This document shows positions 22,748 to 33,120 of a DNA stretch of 64,000 bases, piece by piece. The notes beneath the pieces are model-generated. The model searched no databases. It saw nothing but the letters and a program-made list of their open reading frames with translations, and was not told where the DNA came from. Source of the DNA: Oxytricha trifallax (lineage: Eukaryota > Ciliophora > Spirotrichea > Sporadotrichida > Oxytrichidae); the NCBI GenBank assembly GCA_000711775.1, contig ARYC01000462.1, positions 1 to 64,000 on the forward strand, written 5' to 3'. Made by a program: the position numbers and the translations under genes. Position 1 is the first letter of the stretch. Every line of letters starts with the position of its first letter.

Positions 22748-24192
22748 ATGAGCGGTAACTTACTTAGAAAAGCGGCATTTCTTGGCATTAACCAGCAAAA
22801 ACTTTCTTTCATGAATCAAAAGAAAATTGAGACTTATGATGCCTATACCTAATATGAACCTGAAATTTCTTAACTTAGGTATCAGACTTTGAATAGCAAT
22901 TCAATTGTAATATAGATATGCAGAGCTAAGAAATATAATGTAAAGTACCAATAAAAATGGTTGAAGAGGAGGAAGAGAAAAAAGAAATAAAGATAGATAA
23001 TTTTTGTGAAGAGTGTTAGAAAAGCATTACTTATAAATCTGCTCTCAAACGTCATATTTTAGAGCAGCATTTGAAAAACCCAGGCTCGATCTTAAGCATG
23101 ATAAGATTTATGGAAAATATTTCTGCCCTTACTGTAATAAGTAATACAATCATTCAAGAGATCTTAGAGTTCACCTCGAAAAACATCATGGTAAGAAGTT
23201 TGAGGTCATAGATCCTGAGACTGGTGAAGTATTTCTTTAAAAAAGAAAGCCAAGAGACCCTTTAGAATCTCTGGAGCAAAGAGTTAAGAAAGTGAATAAA
23301 CTCATTAAAGCAGTGAGAAACCTCCCTGCCTCTGAGTTAAGAAAAATTACTCTCAAGATGCATGCTGTCAAGCTTCAAATATTGAATATAATTGGCTTAA
23401 CTGAGTGTAAAGAAAGTTATCTTATTCTTGAGGATATATTTGAGAAAAAATTCATAACTGATTAGCAGTTTGCTTACAAAATTTATCTATTCAATTACTT
23501 TAAATGTGATGACAAGTCCAAATGGAGTTTGTCAAAGAGTATCAAGCTCTTACTAAAGCAAGGGATAGACAGAGCAGATTTATAATTAAACTTAAAGCAA
23601 TTATCCTTGCTTAAAATCATGTTGCTTTTTGCCTACCTTTATACTAAATGACATTAAGAGAGTTAATTCAAGACTAAAGGTGTCCAAAGTAACTACCTCT
23701 TATTCTAACATATCTATGCAAAGGTATTGAAGAGCTGCATACCTTAGAATAAGTTCACAGAGATTTAAAGCCTGAAAACATTATGCTTGACTTTTCACCA
23801 CTCAGAGTGGTAATAAAAGACTTCAGTAGATCGTTGAGAGTTGAGGCTTTAGGACTGACCAACGTTCGTGGCACTCGAGGATATTTTCCAGAGCGAGAAG
23901 ACTCGAGGGATGGAGATATTAGGTAAGATATCTGGGCTCTAGCAGAAATAATAAAAGAGCGCGATATTCAAAGAAATGTCCTCTACAGTTGTAGAAAAGA
24001 AAAAGATTCAAAGCAAATAATCCAGCAGTATTTGAGCAAAATAAGATAAAAGGTAAAATGAGAGATATGGCTGAGCAAATTATCCTGAAGCCGAACAACA
24101 GAGCAGAACATACAATCCACTAGATAATTACTTGGTTAGGAGAAATTAAGTTTAGAAAGTTGCCTCATGATGCCAAGGTACTGTTTGAGTGA
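22748..24192 (+). pseudogene. TBE 57-kDa zinc-finger/kinase-like gene, broken copy 2
   Basis: Starts ATG 22748 (MSGNLLRKAAFLGINQQKL), ends TGA 24190. Zinc-finger cysteines and the kinase-like VHRDLKPENIML segment (near 23760) are visible. A one-base deletion near 23517 (GACAAGTCCAAATGG against GACAAGTTCCAAATGG in copy 1) and other indels near 22900-23090 and 24045 break the frame. Confidence 0.85.
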
Positions 24193-24933
24193 ATATTTAA
24201 AATACAACACCTAAAATACAAACTAATTTCAATAAATTAAACCCTTTTAAAACCCGAATAAAGTATGCACTAATAGTCTACTTTTATCAATCTAAAACTC
24301 AATCAAACTACTGAAAGGGTTTTGGGGTTTTGATTCTGACTGCATAGATTCAGCTTATATGGGCTGAATTAAATCGAGGGCACTGCAAGTTTTTTAAGGT
24401 CAATTATGCGCTCTTAATTCAATATGTCCCTTTAGACTTAGATTGCTTTAATAAATAAATTCTTAATAAATAATAATAATTTTAGTAATTTATAAAGTTA
24501 CTCAATCAATAATTTAAAAAGTCATCACTTATGTGATTTTTTTAATGTGAAATTTGATTAAGTTTAAAATATTTAATTTTTTATTAAAAATTAAAATTAT
24601 ATTACTAAAATTATTATTGCTAATTAAGAATTTAATTATAAAAGTAACCTAAGTCTAAAGCGACATATTGAATTAAGAGCGCATAATTGACCTTAAAAAA
24701 CCTGCCGTGCCCTCGATTTAATTCAGCGTATATGAGCTGAATTAGTTCAGTCAGAATATCTTGTAAACTTTCGATAAAAAGGTCTCGATAAATTTTCATT
24801 TCAATATAACTTATTTTCATTGTATTTTCCCCTTTTTGAAATTTTTATGTTTTTTATCAAGCCTTTTAAATGTTAATTCTATATTTATCTAAAATTACTC
24901 TTACAATAAAAAATTCTTCTTTAATTTAAAAAA

Positions 24934-25290
24934 GACCCGAAAATATCAATTCTGGTAATTAAGACCACATTGAGTACGTATATTAATTTAAAATCGATTT
25001 ATCCTCAAAACGCTAAAATATATAAGAAAAATAAGGTATTTTTAATAAAATTCTTATATAAACCTTAACTCTTAAATTTTGCTTTTATAGGAACTCAAAA
25101 GATGGTCAAGGAGATTCATGAGGTGAGCAGGAATTAACCAAATACACTAAATTTGGGTTCCTGAAAAAGAGTATCTCACTGAAAGACTAGATATAAAGTC
25201 ATTTCAAAAGTTATATGGAGTTCATTTAGTCTATTTTTTCCATTAAGAAAATTTATCACGGCCAAAACTCTTGTCTTAAATTTAAATTTT
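24934..25290 (+). repeat. ~380-bp satellite unit
   Basis: CCGAAAATATCA at 24937, then at 25090 onward GGAACTCAAAAGATGGTCAA, GATTCATGAG, CACTAAATTTGGGTTCCTGA and AAGTCATTTCAAAAGTTATA. The same blocks in the same order occur at 30545-30780 and 30925-31070. Confidence 0.75.
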
Positions 25291-25456
25291 AGCTTAATAA
25301 AAAGTTGTGAAGTCAAAATTATTTAAATCTTAAATATGTTAATGTTAATTTATATCTTGACTTAAAAAAAGAGATGTGAACTAAAAATTATTAAAATTTT
25401 ATATAGTATATTGTAACTATTAAATATAACTTAATAAAAAAGAGTAAACTTGAAAT

Positions 25457-25740
25457 TATTACTAAGATACATTTGAATTGGGAAATTTGAAAAATAAATA
25501 GATATCGTTAATTTATTTAAATTATAACAGCCAAGTATTAGAGTGTATCATAAATCAAATTTGTGAGCAACTAAGCAGGATTATGACCATCTGTTTAAAC
25601 AGCTTAATTGCTAAGTAATTAATTATTATATTATTTTAATATTAAAAGTTTGATAAATTAATTAATTCTTCTGAGCAAAGTGATTAGAATGTGTTTATTA
25701 GTTTAATTATAAAAATCTTAGAAAAATTTGTGATTGCATA
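25457..25740 (+). repeat. Left inverted repeat of TBE-related transposon
   Basis: Pairs with 30190-30440 and, for its innermost part (AAAAATTTGTGATTGCA near 25723), with 29583-29616. This shows that the right copy has been split by about 570 bp of inserted DNA. Confidence 0.8.
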
Positions 25741-25989
25741 AATATAATAAAATATATTCTTTATTAAAAAACTAGTAAATTGATAATAAAATAGAGAGAT
25801 TGTAAAAAATAGTTTGCCTGCTTCGTTATTGAAGTACTGATTATCATCCTAATAATTAAATATTTGCCATGATTTAATAACTTTCTGAATGTCTTGACGT
25901 ATAAAAAAAGTAGATTCAGAAAATTGTGGAATAGTTAAAAAAAGAAAAATTATTTCGCTCTTTTAGAAATAATAATAGAGTCCATCTAA

Positions 25990-26751
25990 CATCAGAACAC
26001 ATAAACTATTTGATATCAAGCTAGACTCTTTAAGACTAGATAACGCTATCACTAAAGCAACGAGCTATTGTTTTTCATCGTTAATTTCCTGATGTTAAAA
26101 TTTTATACACTGCACTAAGAAACTTATATAAGAAGAATGGTATAAACTATTAAGTATGTTGAAGTGACTATAACCTAACAATCCACAAACAAAATTTAAT
26201 TAAAGAAGATTTGCAAAGAGTGAACTCCAAACTTTGTGAAATAAAAAATGGAAATTATAATATTGCTTACTTGGATGAAACGATATTCAAAGCTCATTCA
26301 ACTACATGGAAAGTATGGGCTCCAAAAGGTCAAAATTTAGTTTTAAAAAAATAGGGGATAACTCTGGATACTAGGAGCTTTAGTTATAATAAGTCCTAAA
26401 AATGAACTTGAAGCTTTTCGTATTGTAAAGAAATCAATTAAAATTTAAGACCTTATTCTTTTCTTAGAAGATATCGAACATAACTATTAAGAAAAACAGC
26501 TAACAATATTTCTGGAGAATTTAAGACCGCACCATTCAAGATTATTCAAAGAGGCAGTTGAAAATAAGGGCTGGAAACTTTTGTTTAATGCTCCTTATTC
26601 TTCGAAATTCAATTGTATCGAAAATTTATTTTCCAGGGTAAAACATGAATACAAAAAGTAACTAATCAGTTAGTAGTTTAAGTTAAGCAAAATAGAGAAT
26701 TTACATGCTGTAACATAATCAATAAGGTCGAACGATAATAAGATTGTATGA
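25990..26751 (+). pseudogene. TBE-like transposase, TBE-relative family
   Basis: Homologue of the TBE transposase. RAIVFHRQFPDVKILYTALR and LYKKNGINYQ align with RAVMFHRQFPELHISAQSIA and IYKKNGISYE of TBE. Catalytic region: Asp in AYLDETIFKAH (26274-26276), Glu instead of Asp at the second site (FLENLRPHH, GAG 26515-26517), and Glu in NCIENLF (26620-26622), with 34 residues between the last two. One TGA near 26160 and indels show decay. The start is unclear; upstream DNA to about 25960 may belong. It ends TGA 26749. Confidence 0.75.
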
Positions 26752-26898
26752 ATAGTGAAAGACACTGTCTTAATTTGTTAAAGCAAAATATATGAAATTT
26801 ATTTAAGCTTAATGTAGTTAATACATAAATTATATTTCTAATTAAAGTATTTATGTCATTAGTTAAAATGCATCGTTTTGAAGGAGGACTTCTCATCA

Positions 26899-27617
26899 TC
26901 ATATTTTCATCCTGAGTAGATTAAATTTTTATGCGTGCTTTTAGAAAATTTGTTCTTCATTTTCAAGAGTTGTAGATATTTCAAATCTTTCCTTTTTTTC
27001 TGTTACTTTCTTCCCATTGACTTAGTCTTCAGCATCGACAAGGCCTTCCCCTTTTTTCTATAAAGATATTAATATTTATGTACTCTTACTTGAGAAATGA
27101 GGTACTGATTAAATTCTAAGAGAAATTACTCGCTTATTGTTATTGACTCTCCCTTCATTTCTTCATCAGCAACATAATTTCTCGCCTGCTGCTGTTCTCT
27201 TATTATTTATGTCAGCCAATCGTTCTTAATAGTCCCAAGCACTCCATAGAAAAAGTATTTATCAGGGAGATCTGTGGCACCATCATAAATGCCAAGGTAT
27301 CTCATCAATACATAATCGTCTTTGATAAAATTGAATACTGTTGCTGACACTGAGCTCAGGGTAATTAAGCATTGACATAAATAACGGCGGCGGACTTGAG
27401 TTGCTCCATCTAAGATTAGAGCACATCTTTAATAAATTTCATGCTAGTCTTCTTAAAAGCTGGTAGATGGTAGCCCACTGAAACATAAATTTGGAAAAAG
27501 CTTACATGAATATTTTAGATGATTGTACCAATCTAATTTGGTATTGAGACTTCCCTCAAGAGTTCTAAAATTTATGTTCTTGAGGCTTTGAGAATTGTTT
27601 TCAAGATTTTAGTTCAT
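26899..27617 (-). pseudogene. 22-kDa-type gene of TBE relative, two introns
   Basis: Minus strand, ATG 27617 (MNQNLENNSQSLKNINFRTL), TGA 26899. Similar to the TBE 22-kDa protein at LNYPELSVSN (TBE: PNYPEISVTN) and LPDKYFFYGVLGTIKNDWL (TBE: LPERNFFFGILATLKPEYL). Two introns with GTAAG...AG ends: 27478-27505 (28 nt) and 27058-27089 (32 nt). The second follows LISQ and precedes Lys codons, exactly where TBE intron 2 sits after FISS. A single indel near 27350 breaks the frame. Role unknown. Confidence 0.75.
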
Positions 27618-27778
27618 GTCCGCTTTAAAAATTATTTATGTATTACTATTTAACAATGAAGTAACTTTAAATTAAATTTTTGTATTTATAGGACTATATC
27701 GCAAGGTTACTTACTCAATTAAATTTTATTGGCTTAATTTTTCCTTAATATATAAATTAAAGTTCACGAGTACATAAT

Positions 27779-29569
27779 ATGACTTCTAAGGAATATCACT
27801 CTAAAGTTATAGTTTAAAACATAAAAACTTCATATGTTGTATAACCCCAATCAAATTTTGACTTTGCGTAAAAGAACTTTGCAAATGCAATTATGTCATA
27901 GCTTTTCGCTTAAAAAGTAGGAGTAAATTTTAACCATACAAAGGTTAATTTTTACTCCCAAACTATTAAGTATTAACAGGCTAAAATATTCGAAATTTTT
28001 ATGTCTTAGATTGATTAATTAAGTTTGTATTTATGTGTTTGATTAATTATTTATTTCCACAATTTTCTGAGTTATTTGTTTATACTTAATACCTATTAGT
28101 ATTTAATAATTGATTAAATAATAATTTTAGAATCTTCCTCGCTTTCATCAGTCTCAGATGAGAGTCCCGATGAAATTTCCAGAGACATAAATAAAACGAA
28201 AAGCTCAGATTCTTGGAACTCACGAGAATTAATTTATATATGAGAGATGGCAGTCAAGAAGATCATCAAGGGCTAAGAAATAAAACAAAAAACCTAAAAT
28301 GCTAGCTGAATGCAATTTATGTTCTTAGGTCTACACTTAAATGAAACTCAAAAGACACTTAAAAGTACATATATGAGAAAATGGAAAATTTATGTAATTA
28401 AAAATTGGGGGCAACTATGTTTGCCTACTATGCACTAAAAATGTTGATGAGCAAACTTTCAAAAGTAAACTGAAACTATTGAAACATCTTTCAAACCAAA
28501 ACACAAGTGACTTAATCTAATTGGGTTATTCGAAAATTGTAATTTGTGTTTTTTTAATATTTATAGGTAGTCGCTTAAATTGACAAGTCTAGGAACTAAC
28601 CAGGCTCTGGGTATTAAACATACATCAACATAAATTAACTTAGAAGAACATAAAAATACTGGGGCTAGCACGAATCATTAAAAATAAATAAATAATGAAG
28701 ATAGTGTAACAATTATTGATACAGCTACATAAATTGATTAAGAATAAAATTTATGTATCTGCAAACAAATTAGTTTTCCTGCTCAAAATGTTTTGCACCC
28801 TTTTTGAAAGAATGAAGTTGAACTTATTTTGAGGTTGACTTAAAAAGATAATGTTTTAATAACTAAAGAATTTGAGTTCATAATGGCTTAAGGCTCGCTA
28901 GTTGAACTTATGTACGACTCAATTAACAAAGATTATAATATAGATTAAAATACTTAGCTACATTTAGTCATGCTCTTCAGCTTCCTTTCAAGACAACTAC
29001 AAGGCAGTATATGTTGACAACAGATGTTTACAAATAAAGAAAAGACCCTTCAATTCTCACTTTTGAAGCAGCTTAAATTACCAAGATAGAAATCTTAAAA
29101 ATTGTAGTTTTTACTTAAACTTATAGATTCAGTTGAATAATTACATGAATTGGGACTTGTGCATAGATAACTATGCTCACTCAACATTAGGATTGATAAT
29201 TCTAATGATTCTTAACTTTTTCTCACTAATTACTGTTATAGTTCCTTCGAAGGATAAAAGTGCTTAGTCTCTTAAATGTCAATTAGTATTTATTAGCACC
29301 CTTTCGACTTGGATGAGAATCATAATGGGGACATAATACAAGACACTTTCTCAATTATTGTAATTCTGATTGAAATTATTTTGGGCGATAAGTTTACTAA
29401 GTTAGCATCAAGATGTAGAGACATACTTGAGTTGGCAACTTACGTAATAAGAGAAAACTTATTATTGACAGAACAAAAATTGTATTTAAAATATTTTTCA
29501 TCTGATTTTAGCACAATCCCTTCACTAAAGGAGTTGAGTGACAAAATTATAGAAAAACTATTCAATTGA
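27779..29569 (+). pseudogene. Zinc-finger/kinase-like gene of TBE relative
   Basis: Counterpart of the TBE 57-kDa gene. A possible first exon starts at ATG 27779. One clear C2H2 finger (CNLCSQVYTQMKLKRHLKVH, near 28315) and a second degenerate one (YVCLLCTKNVDEQTF) are followed by a GTAAT...TATAG intron (about 28539-28566). Then a kinase-like region: EFEFIMAQGSLVELMYDS and LHELGLVHRQLCSLNIRID (near 29150), with HRQ instead of HRD. The C-terminal part reads openly to TGA 29567. Loss of the catalytic Asp makes it a pseudokinase if expressed. TGA and indels near 28680 and 28805 indicate decay. Confidence 0.65.
27905..27965. repeat. Short hairpin near zinc-finger gene
   Basis: GGAGTAAATTTTAACC and its complement GGTTAATTTTTACTCC flank a 5-7-nt loop. 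It lies in what may be an intron or 5' region of the zinc-finger/kinase-like gene. Confidence 0.4.
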
Positions 29570-29627
29570 CATATTTTTTTTAATGCAATCACAAATTTTT
29601 CTCAGATTTTTATAATTGTGAAAGAGT

Positions 29628-29706
29628 GTAATGAGCAATTAATCAACTGAGCAAACTGATTAGAATGTGTTTATTAGCTTTATTGCTAATTAGATATTAT
29701 TAATTA
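29628..29706 (+). repeat. Inverted repeat flanking Rep fragment, left copy
   Basis: Contains GATTAGAATGTGTTTATTAG, inverted at 30100-30180 and present once in the left transposon end (near 25690). It bounds the GC-rich Rep fragment. Confidence 0.6.
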
Positions 29707-29742
29707 AATAAACTAAATGATTAATCAAATGGAGGAGATTAT

Positions 29743-30055
29743 GACTACCTGATCTCAAAGATCTCTGGGAACTTAAACGGCCTTCAAGGATGCCTCAGTG
29801 GTGATCACGACCAACGATCTGCCTTTCGACGAGATGAGCAAAGCTGAGTATGACACCTTTATGGAGAGAACCACAGTTTTCAAGCCGGAGATGCAGCATA
29901 TTGAGAGAGAGCTCACATTATTTTTGAGCACAGTGGACCTAGTAAGACATCTATACAAGAGATTTGTAGAAAGCAGCAAAGCAGATGACACATACGCACA
30001 TTCTAAGGAGGAGAAGGATGAAAATGATGGACAAGACAACTGCGAGAGAAAGTCA
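29743..30055 (+). pseudogene. C-terminal fragment of Rep-like superfamily-3 helicase
   Basis: A GC-rich island unlike its surroundings. The frame reads AFKDASVVITTNDLPFDEMS (near 29780) and continues as a charged C-terminal tail to 30055, where TAA would be Gln in this code. VVITTNDLPFD fits motif C (sensor) of SF3 helicases as found in Rep proteins of small replicons. It parallels VLVISNQDPF in the Rep gene at 39.4-40.9 kb. Walker A and B are absent, so only the end of the gene is present. It sits within the right inverted repeat of the TBE relative. Confidence 0.6.
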
Positions 30056-30089
30056 TAAGCATCATTAATGTCAATGGATTCCTGAACAG

Positions 30090-30440
30090 CAATTGCTTTT
30101 TATATCTAATTAATAATTTAAGCTAATAAACACATTCTAATCTATTTGCTCAGTTGCTTAATTGCTCATTATTATGTTTCTAAGCAGATATTTATGCGTT
30201 TGCTCAGTTGCTTATTTGCTAAGAAGATTTAATTAATTTATCTAACTTTTAATATTAAAATTATTATAAAAATTAATTACTAAACATTTAAGCTGTTTAA
30301 CAGATGGTCATAATCCTGCTTAGTTGCTCACAAATTTGATTTATGATACACTCTAATACTTGGCTGCTATAATTTAAATAAATAAACGCTATCTATTTAT
30401 TTTTCAAATTTCCCAATTCAAATGTATTTTAGTAATATTA
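30090..30440 (-). repeat. Right inverted repeat of TBE-related transposon
   Basis: Outer part pairs with 25457-25690. The inner boundary near 30100-30180 is the inverted partner of 29628-29706. Confidence 0.75.
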
Positions 30441-30536
30441 TAATTTTATATATGATCATTGTAAGCACAAAGAAACAAGCAAAATAAGCAATTTTAAGCA
30501 ATTTACTTATGCAAGTAATGCTGAACTATTCATTTT

Positions 30537-31290
30537 TGGGGTTTTGAGGGCCTTAAAAGACGGTCAGGGAAATTCATGAGTTTATCTGGAATCAAGAAAA
30601 TCAACTAAATTTGGGCTCCTGACCAAGAGTGTGACACTGGAACACAAGATATATAGTCATTTTAAAAAGTTATAGGGGGTTCATTTTGTCCATTTTTCGA
30701 TTATTAATATTTGGACCAGGAGCCGAACCTTTCCTCGGCAAATTAACACTTTAAATTTATATTTTTCAAAATTTCCCGAAAATATCAGATCTAATCATTA
30801 AGACATCACTGAACACGATAAAAAAACAAAATTTATTTATCTTCAAAACGCGCAAAGATGAAGGCATTTGAAGTTTTAATTTAGGAATTGATGAGTGAGT
30901 ATATTAATCAAAGATTTTTAGGGTTTTTAAGGCAACGGGAGAGGGTCACGTAAATTCACGAGTTGATCTGTTATCAAGCAAATCCACTAAATTTGGCCTC
31001 CTTACAAGAATGTGACTCTGGAACACCAAATATAAGGTTATTTTAAAATGTTATATGTGGGTCATTTATTGAATTTTTTTAAATAATATTCTATGAGCAC
31101 TTTATCAGGCACCCTCGTGTTTACCGAGATTTTTCTGTTTCTGAAATTTTGGGAAATTGCAATTTTATTATTTGATTTTAATAGTAATCCTATTGTGCGT
31201 AGGTTGCCCAAGGCAGGTTGATTTGCTCTCCATCCGATTCCCTACATTTTTCTTTTCTTTTAGATACTCGGACAATTTAATTTAATTTCG
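30537..31290 (+). repeat. Two tandem ~380-bp satellite units
   Basis: AATTCATGAG at 30571 and AATTCACGAG at 30953 are 382 bp apart, and neighbouring blocks repeat with the same spacing (ACTAAATTTGGGCTCCT and ACTAAATTTGGCCTCCT; GTGACACTGGAACAC and GTGACTCTGGAACAC). Satellites of about 380 bp are, to my knowledge, reported from Oxytricha germline DNA; identity with that family is inferred. Confidence 0.75.
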
Positions 31291-32459
31291 GAATATCATA
31301 GTTATTTAAGATTTTAGAAATCCTTAATTTATTGTTTATTTCTTAGTTAATATTGCATAATTGTTGTTCAAGTTCTCTCATAATTTAATGATGTTGCATT
31401 TTATTATATATATATATTAGCGATACTTTTGGGTAAATAACCTGCTCTATTTTTTAAAATATTTATTTTGTTATTTTCTTTAATTTTTTATCATCATTAA
31501 TCATTTATATTTTAACATCCAATATTCGATAAATCCTTATATTATTTGCAAGTACCTTAATTCATATTGATTTTTTAAGTTTAAATCAACTAATATTTTT
31601 AATAATAAAGATGGAAAAATTAATGTTTTTTAGAAATTATTTCTTTAAATTTCTGGTTTAATATATGGATAAGGCTTTTTTTATTGAAATTTTTGTGTTT
31701 ATATAATTTCATTGTTAAATAAGATATATTTAAATGTTAATGAAAGTTAACTTCCACCATTTTTGTTTTAATTAACAAAAAATTATCCTAAATTCCACAG
31801 ATTGTATTAAATTATTTTGGGGAAATCAAATTTCTATTAATATTATCATAAATAAATTAAAATGAATGATGACGACAAATATAGTAAAGCAAATGTTATT
31901 CTTGTCTGAAAATTATATGGGAAATAATTTTCAGAAAAAATAAAAGTTTAGATATAATTAGCAATTATTTTGAATCTTTAAAACTAATACATCAAGTAAT
32001 ATCGACAAATTATTAGCTGATAAAATATTTTTTATATAAATATATCTGATTTAATATATTCAAAGTAATCTACTGGTTGCAGAAGATTAAGTTCTTATAA
32101 TTTCTGGTAATAATCATTACTAATGTGATCATGAAAAATATTGCGTATTCAAATCATCTTAAAATTATAATGGTAATTCGCTATTGAGTAGGATAATTTT
32201 GTGCTAATTGGCTTATAGAATATATATATATATATATATATGACCTCATATTATAAGATGAACGATTATAATTAGTCTAGAGAATTTGAATATACTGCGA
32301 TAAATTTCCTATCTTTATTATGATTACTAAAACTGTATATCATAGTAAATAAATCTATATTAGGATCTCTAAATAAAATAAACTATTATATAAACATTGA
32401 AAGTTTTTATATAATATAGTAAATATTCCAGTTTTATTTATTGCTAATATATACAGTGA
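31291..32459. other. AT-rich spacer with TA run
   Basis: No coding-like frame. A (TA)n run of about 22 bp lies at 32220-32242. Confidence 0.4.
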
Positions 32460-32649
32460 ATGACAAGTAGCACAAATGAGAGTGGTGCGAACTCTGATCA
32501 TGAGGACTATCAAGGACAAGGGCATCTACATATTGACTATAAGTCATTCAGTTAGAAACCTTATTCTGCTTTTAGAGTAACTACAACTATTGATTCTATC
32601 ACTGGAAACTTAGTAATCGGCTGGACTTAACAACTAAAGACAGAAAGAG
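32460..32649 (+). CDS. Gene segment 1 (MDS-like) of unidentified protein
   Basis: Starts ATG 32460: MTSSTNESGANSDHEDYQGQ..., through FRVTTTIDSITGNLVIGWTQ to QLKTER. Hydrophilic, acidic N-terminus. It ends at an AAGAG (32645-32649) repeated at 32969-32973; joining on that repeat continues the frame into segment 2. Unidentified protein; the pieces look like macronuclear-destined segments. Confidence 0.6.
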
Positions 32650-32973
32650 TAGGTTAATATTTCTATAAAATGTAATGCCATTTTTTAATTAATATATGAC
32701 CCCTATTTAAAATGTATATATAAGCAATAATTAATATTGATTTATATATTATAGAGATTTCTAATTAAATTTTGATATCTTTTTTTTAATTTAACTTGTC
32801 TTAAACGATTCACTATAGTAAATATTCCATTTGAAATGTAAAATGAATATGCAGTCAATTAACTTAAGCTATAAATTATCAATACTTCTAACAAGACAAA
32901 ATTAAAAAGATTTGCTAATTATAAACCAAATCTTTTTTCGTAATTAATGTCTAATTTCAACAAATAGCAAGAG
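32650..32973. other. Putative IES between gene segments (324 bp)
   Basis: Flanked by AAGAG direct repeats (32645-32649 and 32969-32973), which would act as the pointer. It is AT-rich with no coding frame. Excision keeping one AAGAG gives ...TER-DADDN in frame. Interpreting it as an intron (GTAGG...TAG) gives the wrong frame. Confidence 0.5.
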
Positions 32974-33120
32974 ATGCAGATGACAACATCACAAAGGAGG
33001 CTGTGACTAAAATAACGAAGAAGAAATTGTGCAGTTGGCTCTTAAATAAGAAAGTGGAGAAACACATTAAGTTGTTTCCTATCATTGAGTAACTCTTAGT
33101 TACCTCACCTATTTAAACGA
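32969..33120 (+). CDS. Gene segment 2 (MDS-like)
   Basis: Frame RDADDNITKEAVTKITKKKL then CSWLLNKKVEKHIKLFPIIE, rich in Lys. Its right boundary is not certain; a CTTAGT shared with 34132 is one possible pointer, but six bases can match by chance. Confidence 0.5.

Larger units (their letters stand above)
20238..24332. mobile_element. TBE transposon, copy 2 (4.1 kb, decayed)
   Basis: C4A4 end at 20238 (AAAAACCCCAAAACCC) and its complement ending at 24332. Inverted repeats run about 20238-20357 and 24238-24332, the right one more decayed. Gene order as in copy 1; all three genes carry frameshifts. The right flank starts ATT, but the left flank lacks a matching ATT. Comparison with the empty site in the right foldback arm suggests about five bases were lost at the left junction. 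Confidence 0.93.
20080..24922. repeat. Foldback element interrupted by TBE copy 2
   Basis: Left arm 20080-20237 plus 24333-24440 pairs with right arm about 24640-24922, around a loop of about 200 bp. For example GAGACCTTTTTATCGAAAG near 20209 pairs with its complement near 24780. The right arm is an uninterrupted copy of the TBE target, so it shows what the left arm looked like before insertion. Confidence 0.8.
25457..30440. mobile_element. TBE-related transposon with non-telomeric ends (~5 kb)
   Basis: Inverted repeats of roughly 250 bp: the left starts ATTACTAAGATACATTTGAA (25457) and the right ends with the complement of ATTACTAAAATACATTTGAA (30440). The two share long matches, such as the stretch around CCAAGTATTAGAGTGTATCA near 25531. 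No C4A4 is present. Inside are homologues of all three TBE genes in TBE order and orientation: transposase (+), 22-kDa type (-) and zinc-finger/kinase type (+). The right repeat is split by a Rep fragment and inverted copies of repeat sequence (29610-30190). Inserted into 380-bp satellite DNA. No clear target duplication. Confidence 0.85.

Noticed and set aside
24632-24820. 62-codon minus-strand ORF as a gene
   Set aside because: It lies in the arm of the foldback around TBE copy 2; the same frame in the other arm is broken and no motif is seen.
29773-30039. Minus-strand 88-codon ORF
   Set aside because: Antisense to the Rep motif C fragment, which has the recognisable motif.
32220-32242. 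(TA)n run as a regulatory element
   Set aside because: Simple AT microsatellites are common here (another near 17943) and nothing links it to the gene at 32460.
32650-32973. Intron between the first two segments of the split gene
   Set aside because: Splicing at GTAGG...TAG gives the wrong frame and leads to TGA; joining on AAGAG keeps the frame, and 324 bp is long compared with the other introns here (26-48 nt).
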